DNA of 17,790 nucleotides, taken from UBA10649 sp964597445 (lineage in GTDB: Bacteria > Actinomycetota > Actinomycetes > S36-B12). The stretch's first letter is position 1. Each line of letters begins with the position of its first letter. The notes below the pieces were generated by a model. It was not told where the DNA came from. It worked only from the letters and a program-made list of their open reading frames with translations, and made no database searches. Location of the stretch: contig CAZQXO010000040.1 in NCBI GenBank assembly GCA_964597445.1, forward strand, positions 1 through 17,790, in the 5' to 3' direction. The translations under genes were made by a program, and so were the position numbers. Positions 8,389-15,275 of the stretch are shown piece after piece.

Positions 8389-10618
8389 CGCCGCCTGCTC
8401 CTGCCTCGTTGACCATCGTGCGGTAGGGCCCCTCGACCTGCATGAGCTCGTCATGCACGCCACGCTGCAGGATCGACCCGCCGCGACCGAGGACGATGAT
8501 CTCGTCCGCATCGCGGATGGTGCTCAGGCGGTGGGCGATGATCACGCAGGAGATGCCCCGACGCCGCAGCGCCTGGTCCACTCGTGACTCCGTGATGTCG
8601 TCCAACGCGCTCGTCGCCTCGTCGAGGATGACTGTCCTCGGGTTCAGCACGAGGGCACGGGCGATCTCGATGCGCTGGCACTGGCCACCGCTGAAATTGC
8701 GGCCGTTCTCGAGCACCTCGGCGTCCAGGCCGTTCTCCCGCGCGAGCACGTCGTCGAGGATCTGGGCGTCGCGCAGGGCCTGCACCACATCCTTCTCCGG
8801 CACCGTCCGGTCCCACAGCGTGACGTTGTCGCGGACGGTGCCCTCGAAGAGCACGATCGACTGGTCGACCTTCGAGATCGATCGCTCCAGGACGCCGTTG
8901 GGGTAGTCGGCCTGGGGCTTGCCGTCGTAGAGCACCTGACCCGAGCGGGGCTGGTACATGCCGGTGATCAGGTTGCCGATCGTCGTCTTTCCTGCACCGG
9001 AGCCACCGACCAGCGCCACCCGCTTGCCCGGTGTGAGCTCGAGGTTGAAGTCCTGGATCACGAGCGGCCCGGCCTCGCCGTAGCCGAAGGACACGTCGAC
9101 CAGGGAGATGCGGCCGGAGAGAACCGGTACCGGATCCCCGGGCTGGAGTTCGGGACGGTCGAAGCGCGGGTCGACCGGATTGGCCATGACGTCGTCGAGG
9201 GCCTGCAGGCTCGAGGTGACGACCTGCAGCTGGCTGCCGGTGTTCATGAGGGATTGGATCGGGCTGTTCAGGTTGGCGGCCAGGGCGGTGATGGCCATGA
9301 GGCCACCGAGGGTGAAGCTGCCGATGATCGTGAAGTAGCCGCCGAGCACGAGGATCGATGCATTCGTCAGGGCGAACAGGAGGACGGGAACGGAGGTCAG
9401 GAGGGCTGTCGTCGGAACGAGGGCTGCGGATGCGGTGATGTAGTCCGACTGCTGTCCGGTGAGGGTCTTGAAGGTGTCGTCCTCCATGCCCGAGGACTTC
9501 AGCGTCTCGATGCCCTGGATCGCGGCAGTGGTCGTGCCACGCAGCGTGTTCTGGCGCTTGATGACGCTGCTCTGGATGGCGGTTCGCTTGGCCATCACCA
9601 GGCGGAGGACGAGCACGTTCAGCAGGGAGAGGACCAGGACGACGAGGCCGATGATCCAGTTGTAGTAGATCAGGAGGATGGCGTAGCCGATCACACCGAT
9701 GAGGGCGATGCCGGCGCTGGCCATCTGCGTGGCCAGCAACGCGGCGACCTGGGAGTTGTAGCCGACGCGCTGGCTGAGATCCCCGACGGATCGCTGCAGG
9801 TAGAACATCAGCGGCAGGCGCAGGAGTCGCTCGGTGAAGGTTCCGGTGCCGACCAGGGTCATCTTGGCCTGCAGGCGGCTGATCACCCCGAACTCCAGAA
9901 GCGTGAGACCGCCGCGGAACAGGCCGATCACCAGCAGGGCGAGCGCGAGCATGGGAATCATCGCCTCGCGCCCGGATCCCAGTGCCTCGTTGATGAACAC
10001 CTGGCCGATCGGGGCGATGATGAGGCCGAGCACCATCGCAAGCACGCCTGCGAAGACGGCGAACCTCACACCGGACGCACTGTTGCGCAGCCGCGCCCAG
10101 AGTGCGGGCATCGCCCGGTAGGCGTGGCCCTTCGGGGTGAACGATTCGCCCTTGGTGAAGGTGATGGCCGCGCCCGAGTACTCAAGGGCGAACTCGTCGA
10201 CGGTCTCGGATCGCTGGCCGTGAGCCGGATCATTGAGATAGACACGCCCGCCGTGAATTCCCTCGAGCACGACGAAGTGCGATCGGCGAACCCAGGCGAT
10301 GGCGGGAACGGGGAACCCCTGAAGATCCTCGACTCCGCCGCGGGAGACGGTGTAGGACAGGCCGTAGTTGGAGGCGGCCGCGACGATGGACTGGGCGCTC
10401 GCCCCGTCCCGGGTCACCCCGCACGCCGTGCGAAGGTCCTCCAGGGTCTCCCATCGCCCGAAGTGGGCGAGGATCATGCCGAGGCTGGCAGCCCCGCACT
10501 CGACCTGCGCCTGCTGGATGATCGTGGGCACCTTGACCCGCTTGGGTGAGGTGACGACGTCCTCGAGTCGCGGGGCCGGCCCCGAGGCCTCCGGCGCCGG
10601 GGCGGCGGGGGAGCTCAT
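8375..10618 (-). CDS. NHLM-type C39 peptidase ABC transporter (leader-cleaving exporter)
   Basis: A 747-residue peptidase-containing ABC transporter that cuts the leader after Gly-Gly and exports the core. The C39 domain occupies about residues 28-160: Cys41 in QAQVECGAASLGM, His114 in RRSHFVVLEG and Asp130 in YLNDPAHGQ make a complete catalytic set, with Gln35 available for the oxyanion hole. A six-helix permease follows (about 190-470), then an ATPase with Walker A GGSGAGKTT (538-546), signature FSGGQ (642-646), Walker B VILDE (663-667) and H-loop IAHR. The start ATG at 10618 overlaps the secretion-protein stop by four bases (ATGA); the longer in-frame start at 10780 would lie inside that gene. 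Its presence fits the double-glycine site of the precursor at 12266-12514, 1.6 kb away on the other strand. Confidence 0.95.
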   Translation of the reverse strand: MSSPAAPAPEASGPAPRLEDVVTSPKRVKVPTIIQQAQVECGAASLGMILAHFGRWETLEDLRTACGVTRDGASAQSIVAAASNYGLSYTVSRGGVEDLQGFPVPAIAWVRRSHFVVLEGIHGGRVYLNDPAHGQRSETVDEFALEYSGAAITFTKGESFTPKGHAYRAMPALWARLRNSASGVRFAVFAGVLAMVLGLIIAPIGQVFINEALGSGREAMIPMLALALLVIGLFRGGLTLLEFGVISRLQAKMTLVGTGTFTERLLRLPLMFYLQRSVGDLSQRVGYNSQVAALLATQMASAGIALIGVIGYAILLIYYNWIIGLVVLVLSLLNVLVLRLVMAKRTAIQSSVIKRQNTLRGTTTAAIQGIETLKSSGMEDDTFKTLTGQQSDYITASAALVPTTALLTSVPVLLFALTNASILVLGGYFTIIGSFTLGGLMAITALAANLNSPIQSLMNTGSQLQVVTSSLQALDDVMANPVDPRFDRPELQPGDPVPVLSGRISLVDVSFGYGEAGPLVIQDFNLELTPGKRVALVGGSGAGKTTIGNLITGMYQPRSGQVLYDGKPQADYPNGVLERSISKVDQSIVLFEGTVRDNVTLWDRTVPEKDVVQALRDAQILDDVLARENGLDAEVLENGRNFSGGQCQRIEIARALVLNPRTVILDEATSALDDITESRVDQALRRRGISCVIIAHRLSTIRDADEIIVLGRGGSILQRGVHDELMQVEGPYRTMVNEAGAGGDVGT

Positions 10619-11451
10619 GAGGCGCCACCGAACAGGATCTCGATCGGGTGGACCTCGTCGTAGGTGGCGACGATGCTGACGATCGCTCCCGGTGCCGGGT
10701 AGGGGCTCGACTTCGGCCAGGTCGACAGGTCGAGGGCCAGGTCGATCCGGTACGGCTGGCCGCCGGCCTCGGCGCTCCACTGCTGGGCCAGGTCCGGGTC
10801 ACCGATCAGCGTGGTCATGCCCTCGACCGTGGAGGGTGTGTTCGCGATGGCCTGGATGGTCGCCGTGACGGTGTTGGTGTCGCCAGTGGCGACGTCGCTG
10901 ATCGTGACGGAGGCCTGCTCTCCTTCCGTGACGATGTAGGCCGTGCTCAAGGGGACCCACGCCGAGATGGAGAGCTGGGACTCACCAGCCACGGTCGCGT
11001 TCATGCTCCCGATCGGAGTGCCGGGCTCGACGCCTTCACCCTGCGTCACGTAGATGGCCGTCACCTGACCCGTGACAGGAGCGAGAACGGGCACGGCGGG
11101 GCTGCCGTCGTAGGGCGTGATGGTGCCGACCTGCTCGCCCTGCTTCAGGTTGCGGAGCATGTCGCCGGTGGAGCCCACCGTGCTGGTGTTCCCCTCGAAG
11201 ATGCCGGCGGTGGTGGCGGTGACCTCGTGCGCGTACGCGTAGGAGTCCACGATGCCGGAGGCGGTCTTCTGCTGGGGAATGGTCGCGACGATGGACCAGA
11301 TCAGGACGGCGACCACCACACCGGCGATGGCCCACAGGGCCCACCAACCGCGCGGGTTCGTCGTGGCGATGATGCCGTCGAGGCTCTCCGGGCTGCTCGG
11401 ATGCGCGGCTCCGGGCTTGGCTTGCGGAGACGGTGCGGGGGATGCGGTCAT
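10615..11451 (-). CDS. NHLM-type HlyD-like secretion protein (membrane fusion protein)
   Basis: A 278-residue membrane-anchored adaptor for peptide export. After a Pro/Ala-rich cytoplasmic tail there is one membrane helix (about 36-58, WWALWAIAGVVVAVLIWSIV), then beta-rich segments: VLAPVTGQVTAIYVTQGEGVEPGTPIG is a lipoyl/barrel-sandwich half motif, followed by a second beta domain ending near the C-terminus. It is short for this family, and I see no long coiled-coil hairpin, which fits a cell with no outer membrane to reach. The start 11451 has AGGAG just upstream, in the 12-base gap after the oxygenase stop. The stop overlaps the C39 transporter start. HlyD-like identity is clear from the topology and neighbours, less so from sequence alone. 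Confidence 0.85.
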   Translation of the reverse strand: MTASPAPSPQAKPGAAHPSSPESLDGIIATTNPRGWWALWAIAGVVVAVLIWSIVATIPQQKTASGIVDSYAYAHEVTATTAGIFEGNTSTVGSTGDMLRNLKQGEQVGTITPYDGSPAVPVLAPVTGQVTAIYVTQGEGVEPGTPIGSMNATVAGESQLSISAWVPLSTAYIVTEGEQASVTISDVATGDTNTVTATIQAIANTPSTVEGMTTLIGDPDLAQQWSAEAGGQPYRIDLALDLSTWPKSSPYPAPGAIVSIVATYDEVHPIEILFGGAS

Positions 11452-11463
11452 GTGCTCTCTCCT

Positions 11464-12003
11464 CTACCCGCGAGCCCAGAAGGCCGCGCTGTACTTGGTG
11501 CCGCTGGCTGGGGCCGTCCCCGCGTGGGCGAAGAGGTAGTTGGCCGGGAAGATGACCATGCGCCCCTCCCGAGCCTCGACCTCGTGCCCGTAGTGCACGA
11601 AGGAGGTTCCTCCCCCCTCGTCGACCGTGTTCAGGTAGACGACGGCGGAGAAGACGCGATCCGATCCGCGGTAGTAGTCCGGATGGGTGTCGAACCTCTG
11701 GCCCGGGAGGTAGCGGTTCACGATCGCCTCCTCGTACCCGTAGACCGGGACGCCGTAGAGCACGGAGTAGTTGTCCATGCGCTGGCGGATCGTGCGGATG
11801 AACTCGTGGACGAAGGCGGGTCGGCCCTCCTCCAGGGCCGGCAGGGCCACAGTGTCGCTGGTGCGGTAGTCGACCTCCGCGTGGCTGCCCCGGACCTGGG
11901 AGCGGCTCCAGGCGTCCTGCTCGTTCAGGTAGTCGATGAGGTCGCCACAGCGGTCCCAGACACCGTCGATGACCTCGATGCCACGGGGGACCTCGGTGAT
12001 CAT
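11464..12003 (-). CDS. 2-oxoglutarate/Fe(II)-dependent oxygenase (prolyl-4-hydroxylase-like)
   Basis: A 179-residue double-stranded beta-helix oxygenase, about the minimal size of the P4H-like family, which couples decarboxylation of 2-oxoglutarate to hydroxylation. The HxD iron ligands are His107 and Asp109 in RFDTHPDYY, the distal ligand is His160 in YLFAHAGTAP, and Lys170 (SGTKYSAAFW) is placed to bind the 2-oxoglutarate carboxylate. The strand motif VFSAVVYLN and GGGTSF are typical. It starts at 12003 with GAGGA upstream and heads the export operon, with a 12-base gap to the secretion protein, so it is very probably a tailoring enzyme for the exported peptide. The core has a single Pro, plus Val and Ala, as possible targets. 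The residue and regiochemistry cannot be read from the sequence. Confidence 0.9.
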   Translation of the reverse strand: MITEVPRGIEVIDGVWDRCGDLIDYLNEQDAWSRSQVRGSHAEVDYRTSDTVALPALEEGRPAFVHEFIRTIRQRMDNYSVLYGVPVYGYEEAIVNRYLPGQRFDTHPDYYRGSDRVFSAVVYLNTVDEGGGTSFVHYGHEVEAREGRMVIFPANYLFAHAGTAPASGTKYSAAFWARG

Positions 12004-12064
12004 GACGGGTCCTCATCCCTGGGGCAGGCGATCCGGGGATGGCCTCGTCGGCTCCCCGGGGCGC

Positions 12065-12070
12065 ATTATG
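12065..12070 (-). promoter_or_regulatory. Candidate -10 element for the oxygenase/export operon
   Basis: On the minus strand CATAAT stands about 60 bases upstream of the oxygenase start, in the 262-base divergent gap (12004-12265). It is one of the few AT-rich hexamers there. I see no good -35 match at the expected distance. Confidence 0.3.
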
Positions 12071-12152
12071 CAGGGACGGCGCCTGAGGCGTAGCCGGATG
12101 GTCGAGGGAGTTCCCCGCCGGGATGCGTGGGCGCCCCCCCCGTGCGGGGTGC

Positions 12153-12158
12153 TAGTTT
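12153..12158 (+). promoter_or_regulatory. Candidate -10 element for the precursor gene
   Basis: TAGTTT (TANNNT pattern of actinobacterial -10 elements) follows a GC-rich stretch and lies 107 bases before the precursor ATG, implying a 5' leader of about 100 bases. No clear -35 is visible, so this is a candidate only. Confidence 0.35.
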
Positions 12159-12186
12159 CCGCTCTGGAGTCTCCACAGCGGGGCCT

Positions 12187-12245
12187 CCGTCGGGCTGGGC
12201 CATTCTCTGGCCGGCACGAGAACTCACCACTGCCGTCCCCGACGG
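12187..12245 (+). promoter_or_regulatory. Possible structured 5' leader of the precursor mRNA
   Basis: CCGTCGGG (12187-12194) is the exact reverse complement of CCCGACGG (12238-12245). Inside this outer 8-bp stem GGCC (12198-12201) can pair with GGCC (12209-12212). The ribosome site GGAG (12256-12259) lies just beyond, left open. It could stabilise the abundant precursor message or be chance in GC-rich DNA. Confidence 0.3.
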
Positions 12246-12265
12246 CTCGTCCATTGGAGTCCCAC

Positions 12266-12514
12266 ATGAGCGCCACTTTCCAGGAGACGGCCAGCGCCCT
12301 CGCGAACGATCCCGAGCTGCGCGCCAAGGTCCTCGCCGCCACCACCGCCGAGGATCGCGCGGCTGTCCTGCGTGAGGCCGGTGTGCCGGTCCCCACGCAC
12401 GCTGACGTCAACTCCCACACCGACAACTCCCTCGCGGGCGTTGCCGGTGGTGGCACCACGTCCGAGGTTGCCGCTGCTGCCCCCGTGGCGGCCGGTGCCG
12501 CAGGCGCTGCCTGA
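12266..12514 (+). CDS. RiPP precursor peptide with Nif11-like leader and Ala-rich core
   Basis: An 82-residue peptide. Residues 5-45 read as a Nif11-like leader: an N-terminal FQETASAL helix, then the hallmark ANDPELRAKVLAATTAEDR and LREAGVPVP. The leader ends LAGVAGG (56-62), a double-glycine site with hydrophobic residues at -4 (Val59) and -7 (Leu56). Cutting after Gly62 leaves a 20-residue core, GTTSEVAAAA then PVAAGAAGAA, with ten Ala, two Val, one Pro, two Thr and one Ser, and no Cys, Lys, Arg or aromatic residue. ATG 12266 has GGAG six bases upstream; a longer in-frame start at 11936 would overlap the divergent oxygenase gene. It directly precedes a strong hairpin and the YcaO-TfuA pair, and diverges from the oxygenase/NHLM export operon. 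Precursor identity rests on leader type, cleavage site and context. Confidence 0.9.
   Translation: MSATFQETASALANDPELRAKVLAATTAEDRAAVLREAGVPVPTHADVNSHTDNSLAGVAGGGTTSEVAAAAPVAAGAAGAA
12452..12511 (+). other. Predicted core peptide (mature product region)
   Basis: Codons 63-82 of the precursor, after the Gly61-Gly62 site. A shift of one residue is possible because three Gly follow each other, but Val at -4 and Leu at -7 favour cutting before Gly63. By hand calculation the unmodified core has a monoisotopic mass near 1612.8 Da. Confidence 0.7.
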
Positions 12515-12526
12515 TCCACGCGACAC

Positions 12527-12571
12527 CCCGGGCTGTGTGCCGGACGCCTGGCGTCCGGCACACAGCCCGGG
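12527..12571 (+). terminator. 21-bp perfect hairpin: terminator/attenuator between precursor and YcaO
   Basis: Bases 12527-12547 and 12551-12571 are exact reverse complements, separated by a 3-base loop (CTG), and are followed by TCTTTCT. The left arm begins CCCGGGCTGTGTGCC. It starts 12 bases after the precursor stop and ends 46 bases before the YcaO start. In RiPP operons such a structure usually stops most transcripts after the precursor, so that the peptide is made in excess of the enzymes. There is no full poly-T tail, so it could also act as an RNA stabiliser or processing point. Confidence 0.85.
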
Positions 12572-12617
12572 TCTTTCTCACGACTCCCCATGCTCGATTC
12601 CGATCCAGGAGACTGAC

Positions 12618-13847
12618 GTGACGACGCTCGACCTGTCCGGCGTCCTCCGCCCGGGAGATCCGGACCTCCCGAAGGGCATCGCCACGGAGTCGGGCCTCCG
12701 GACCCGCTCGGCGGGTGACCTCAAGGAGGCGCTCATCCCGCACAAGGCGGACTACGGGATCACCCGCGTGGCCCACCTCACGGGATTCGACTTCCTCGGC
12801 CTTCCGGTGCACATGGCGATGAAGCCCCAGGGGCTCTCGCTCTCCAGCGGCAGTGGCAAGGGGACCACCCCCGAGGCCAGTTGGGTCAGCGCATTCATGG
12901 AGTGCTCGGAGCAGGCCGTCTGGGAGAACCTCCAGTTGGAGACCCTCGAGGCCAACGAGCACCTCCTGGAGCGCATGGGAATCGCGTACGTTCCCGGCGA
13001 TGACGTCGCCCAGCTCAAGGGGGCGATCTGGAACGACCGCATCATGGTGCCGTGGGTCCCGGGCTGGGACATCGTCGCCGGCGAGGAGGTCCTCGTGCCG
13101 GCTGCACTCGTGGACGTCATGGCGCCGGGACAGACCATCACGCGCCCGTTCGTCGCCGGTTCGAACGGCCTCGCCAGCGGTGCCCATGTCCTCGAGGCGA
13201 CGCTCTCGGGTCTGCAGGAGGTCATCGAGCGTGACGGCATGACGCTCAACACGCTCGTGACGCGGCGTCCAAGGCTCAACGCCGATGCCCTGCTCGCTGA
13301 GCAGGCGCCGGACGTCTTCGAGCGGATCGAGCGGGCCGGGATGTCCGTTCGCGTCATCGACGCGACCTGTGACGATGTCGGCGTGCCGATCGTCGTGGCC
13401 TATCTCTACGACGTGCCCGGAGGCCGGACGGGTGTGTTCAAGGGGGCAGGTGCGGGCACAAGCGCCCGCACGGCTCTCGTGCGTGCGGTCACGGAGGCCG
13501 CTCAGGCCCGCTGCCTCATCGTGGCGGGCGCGCGCGACGACCAGTTCGCCAGTCAGCGTCGGGCGGCCCAACGGGCGGTCGCATCGACCGAGGTCGATGC
13601 GTCAGAGGCCTATGCGGGTGGTCTCGATGCCGGCACCGGCACCGTCATCGGGGACCTTCAGTGGCTGGTCGACCAGGTGGTGCAGGCGGGGTTCCCTCGC
13701 GTGATCGTGCTCCGGCACACCGAGCCCGACGAGCCTGTGCAGGTGGTGCGCGTCATCGTCCCCGGCCTCGAGGGCTATCCCTTCGGTTACGCGCAGACGG
13801 GCCCTCGCGCGGCAGCCTGGGCGAAGCGGCACGAAGAGGTGGCGTGA
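12618..13847 (+). CDS. YcaO-domain protein, TfuA-associated (complete; copy 2)
   Basis: A 409-residue YcaO enzyme that activates backbone amides with ATP, here probably for thioamide formation on the precursor encoded just upstream. The ATP/Mg motifs are visible: SGSGKGTTPE (77-86) and the SxxMExxE helix (Glu95, Glu98), then GSNGLASG with EATLSGLQEVIERD (about 180-206), and in the C-terminal half FKGAGAGTSARTALVRAVTEAAQAR. The C-terminus (WAKRHEEVA) lacks the Pro-rich tail of azoline-forming YcaOs, and no E1-like or flavin dehydrogenase partner is present. GTG 12618 is chosen because AGGAGA lies five bases upstream; earlier in-frame starts run through the precursor and hairpin. The stop overlaps TfuA (GTGATGA). 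It is clearly related to, but well diverged from, the partial YcaO at the left edge. Confidence 0.94.
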   Translation: MTTLDLSGVLRPGDPDLPKGIATESGLRTRSAGDLKEALIPHKADYGITRVAHLTGFDFLGLPVHMAMKPQGLSLSSGSGKGTTPEASWVSAFMECSEQAVWENLQLETLEANEHLLERMGIAYVPGDDVAQLKGAIWNDRIMVPWVPGWDIVAGEEVLVPAALVDVMAPGQTITRPFVAGSNGLASGAHVLEATLSGLQEVIERDGMTLNTLVTRRPRLNADALLAEQAPDVFERIERAGMSVRVIDATCDDVGVPIVVAYLYDVPGGRTGVFKGAGAGTSARTALVRAVTEAAQARCLIVAGARDDQFASQRRAAQRAVASTEVDASEAYAGGLDAGTGTVIGDLQWLVDQVVQAGFPRVIVLRHTEPDEPVQVVRVIVPGLEGYPFGYAQTGPRAAAWAKRHEEVA

Positions 13848-15262
13848 TGACTGGCCCGGATATCGCCTTCCTCGGGCCCTCCCTCCGACAGTCCGAGGCT
13901 CGTGCGCTCTACCCCGACCTCGTGGTGCTGCCGCCTGCCGCGATGGGGGATGTGCTCGGGGCCGTCAATCGGTATCGCCCGCACGCTGTCGCGCTGATCG
14001 ACGGCACCTTCCTCACGAACATGTCGGTGTACCACAAGGAGCTGCTCTATGCGATGGAGCAGGGAGTGTGGGTGCTGGGCGGCAGCAGCATGGGAGCACT
14101 CCGGGCAGCCGAGTGTGACCAGTACGGGATGATCGGGGTCGGGGGCATCTACGAGCGCTTCGCCTCTGGCGACCTCGAGGACGATGACGAAGTTGCCCTC
14201 ACGCATGCGGATCGCACGCACGAGTACCAGCCGGTCTCGGATGCCCTCGTGACCATCCGCTCGGCCCTCGCCGGGGCGGAGGCGGCAGGTCTCGTCTCAC
14301 CCGACGAGGCACGTGCTCTCCTGGCCCGGCAGAAGGAGCGATGGTTCCCGGATCGCCGCCTCAGCCTGATCAGCCGGGACGCCCGCGACCTGGGTATCGA
14401 TGCGGAACGCTGCAGGGCCATCCAGGAGTTCATGCGCGCGAACGTCGTCGATCCCAAGCGGGAGGATGCCCTCGCCGTGCTGGCACGCTTGGCGGACCTG
14501 CCGGACGGCCCCATCCCGATCGAGGATCGGGTCGCGACCGTGATGTCCGGTGTCTTCTCCTCGCTGCTGGCCCGAGACGTCACGGTCGAGGATTCAGACG
14601 GCCTCGAAGTCAGCTTCGATGACATGCGCCGCTATGCCGTACTCCACGACGCGGATTACGAGCTCTTCCTCAGGCGCGCTCGCCAGGGTCAGGTCCTGGC
14701 CGGTCTCTCCTTCCATCTCGGCGGTCCGCCCACGCCAGAGGAGGAACAGGCAGCCCGCATTCGCGTCGCAGAGCGCGTGGGTGTCACCTCGGAGGCGCTG
14801 GACGCCTGGGCTCGGGAGCAGGATCTGGATGATCGTGGCCTCGCCATGCTGATTCGGCTTGATGCTCTGAGCCATCGCGTCGAGCGCAGCTGGCTGGGCC
14901 GTGCCCGGATCGGGCTCATCACGCAGCCGCTTCTCAACGAGTATCGCCTCGCAGGCCGCTACGACGGGCTGAAGAGCGCGGCGGCTCTGCAGCACTCGGC
15001 AGCGGCGACCGTGCAGTTCGGGCAGAACCCCACGCCTCCCACCATTCTTCGAACGTTGAACTCCCTGGGCTGGAAGCTGCCCGCCAGCATTCGGGACTAC
15101 ATGGACGAGCATGACCTCGGCGAGATCGGCGAGCTCATGGACTCCGCTGAGACCTCGGTTCGTGCTCATTACGCCCTGTTCGGCCTCGAGCTTGTGGAGG
15201 CGGAAGGTGAGGAGACGGCGCTGTTCGACGCCTCCGAGCCGATGATGACGCGTGGTACCTGA
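13847..15262 (+). CDS. TfuA-like protein, thioamidation partner of YcaO (copy 2)
   Basis: A 471-residue TfuA-family protein, similar along its full length to the one at 569-1996. The core has DIAFLGPSLRQSEAR (residues 5-19), GDVLGAVNRYRP, LIDGTFLTNMSVYHKELL, VLGGSSMGALRAAECDQYGM and GVGGIYE, then LEDDDEVALTHAD. The long C-terminal extension repeats other shared blocks, such as RWFPDRRLSLISRDA, NVVDPKRED, and LGGPPTPEEEQAARIRVAERVGV. The start ATG 13847 overlaps the YcaO stop; a GTG one codon earlier is an alternative. It is the last gene of the precursor-YcaO-TfuA unit and ends 13 bases before the stop of the convergent M20 gene, with no terminator visible in that gap. Role as for the other copy: YcaO partner, inferred from known thioamidation pairs. 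Confidence 0.93.
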   Translation: MTGPDIAFLGPSLRQSEARALYPDLVVLPPAAMGDVLGAVNRYRPHAVALIDGTFLTNMSVYHKELLYAMEQGVWVLGGSSMGALRAAECDQYGMIGVGGIYERFASGDLEDDDEVALTHADRTHEYQPVSDALVTIRSALAGAEAAGLVSPDEARALLARQKERWFPDRRLSLISRDARDLGIDAERCRAIQEFMRANVVDPKREDALAVLARLADLPDGPIPIEDRVATVMSGVFSSLLARDVTVEDSDGLEVSFDDMRRYAVLHDADYELFLRRARQGQVLAGLSFHLGGPPTPEEEQAARIRVAERVGVTSEALDAWAREQDLDDRGLAMLIRLDALSHRVERSWLGRARIGLITQPLLNEYRLAGRYDGLKSAAALQHSAAATVQFGQNPTPPTILRTLNSLGWKLPASIRDYMDEHDLGEIGELMDSAETSVRAHYALFGLELVEAEGEETALFDASEPMMTRGT

Positions 15263-15275
15263 CGCGCACGATGGC

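Noticed and set aside
5818..11451. Export genes as a generic multidrug or haemolysin system
   Set aside because: The C39 domain, the second ABC protein with its long N-terminal region, the HlyD-like adaptor and the nearby GG-leader peptide together fit an NHLM-type RiPP exporter.
9254..12093. Long plus-strand open frames (about 431 and 481 codons) opposite the transporter and secretion genes
   Set aside because: Their translations are rich in Gly, Asp, His, Arg and Gln with no recognisable motifs, and they lie antisense to genes with complete catalytic motifs. They are frame shadows of GC-rich coding DNA.
11936..12265. Longer version of the precursor starting at 11936
   Set aside because: It would overlap the divergent oxygenase start and its promoter region, has no ribosome site, and the Nif11-like leader begins at 12266 after GGAG.
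12266..12514. Precursor as a lanthipeptide substrate, as many Nif11-leader peptides are
   Set aside because: No LanM, LanB or LanC-like gene is visible and the core lacks Cys.
12618..13847. YcaO as an azoline (thiazole/oxazole) synthetase
   Set aside because: The core has no Cys, no E1-like/ocin-ThiF partner or flavin dehydrogenase is present, the Pro-rich tail is missing, and TfuA is the partner. Thioamidation is the better reading, though not proven.
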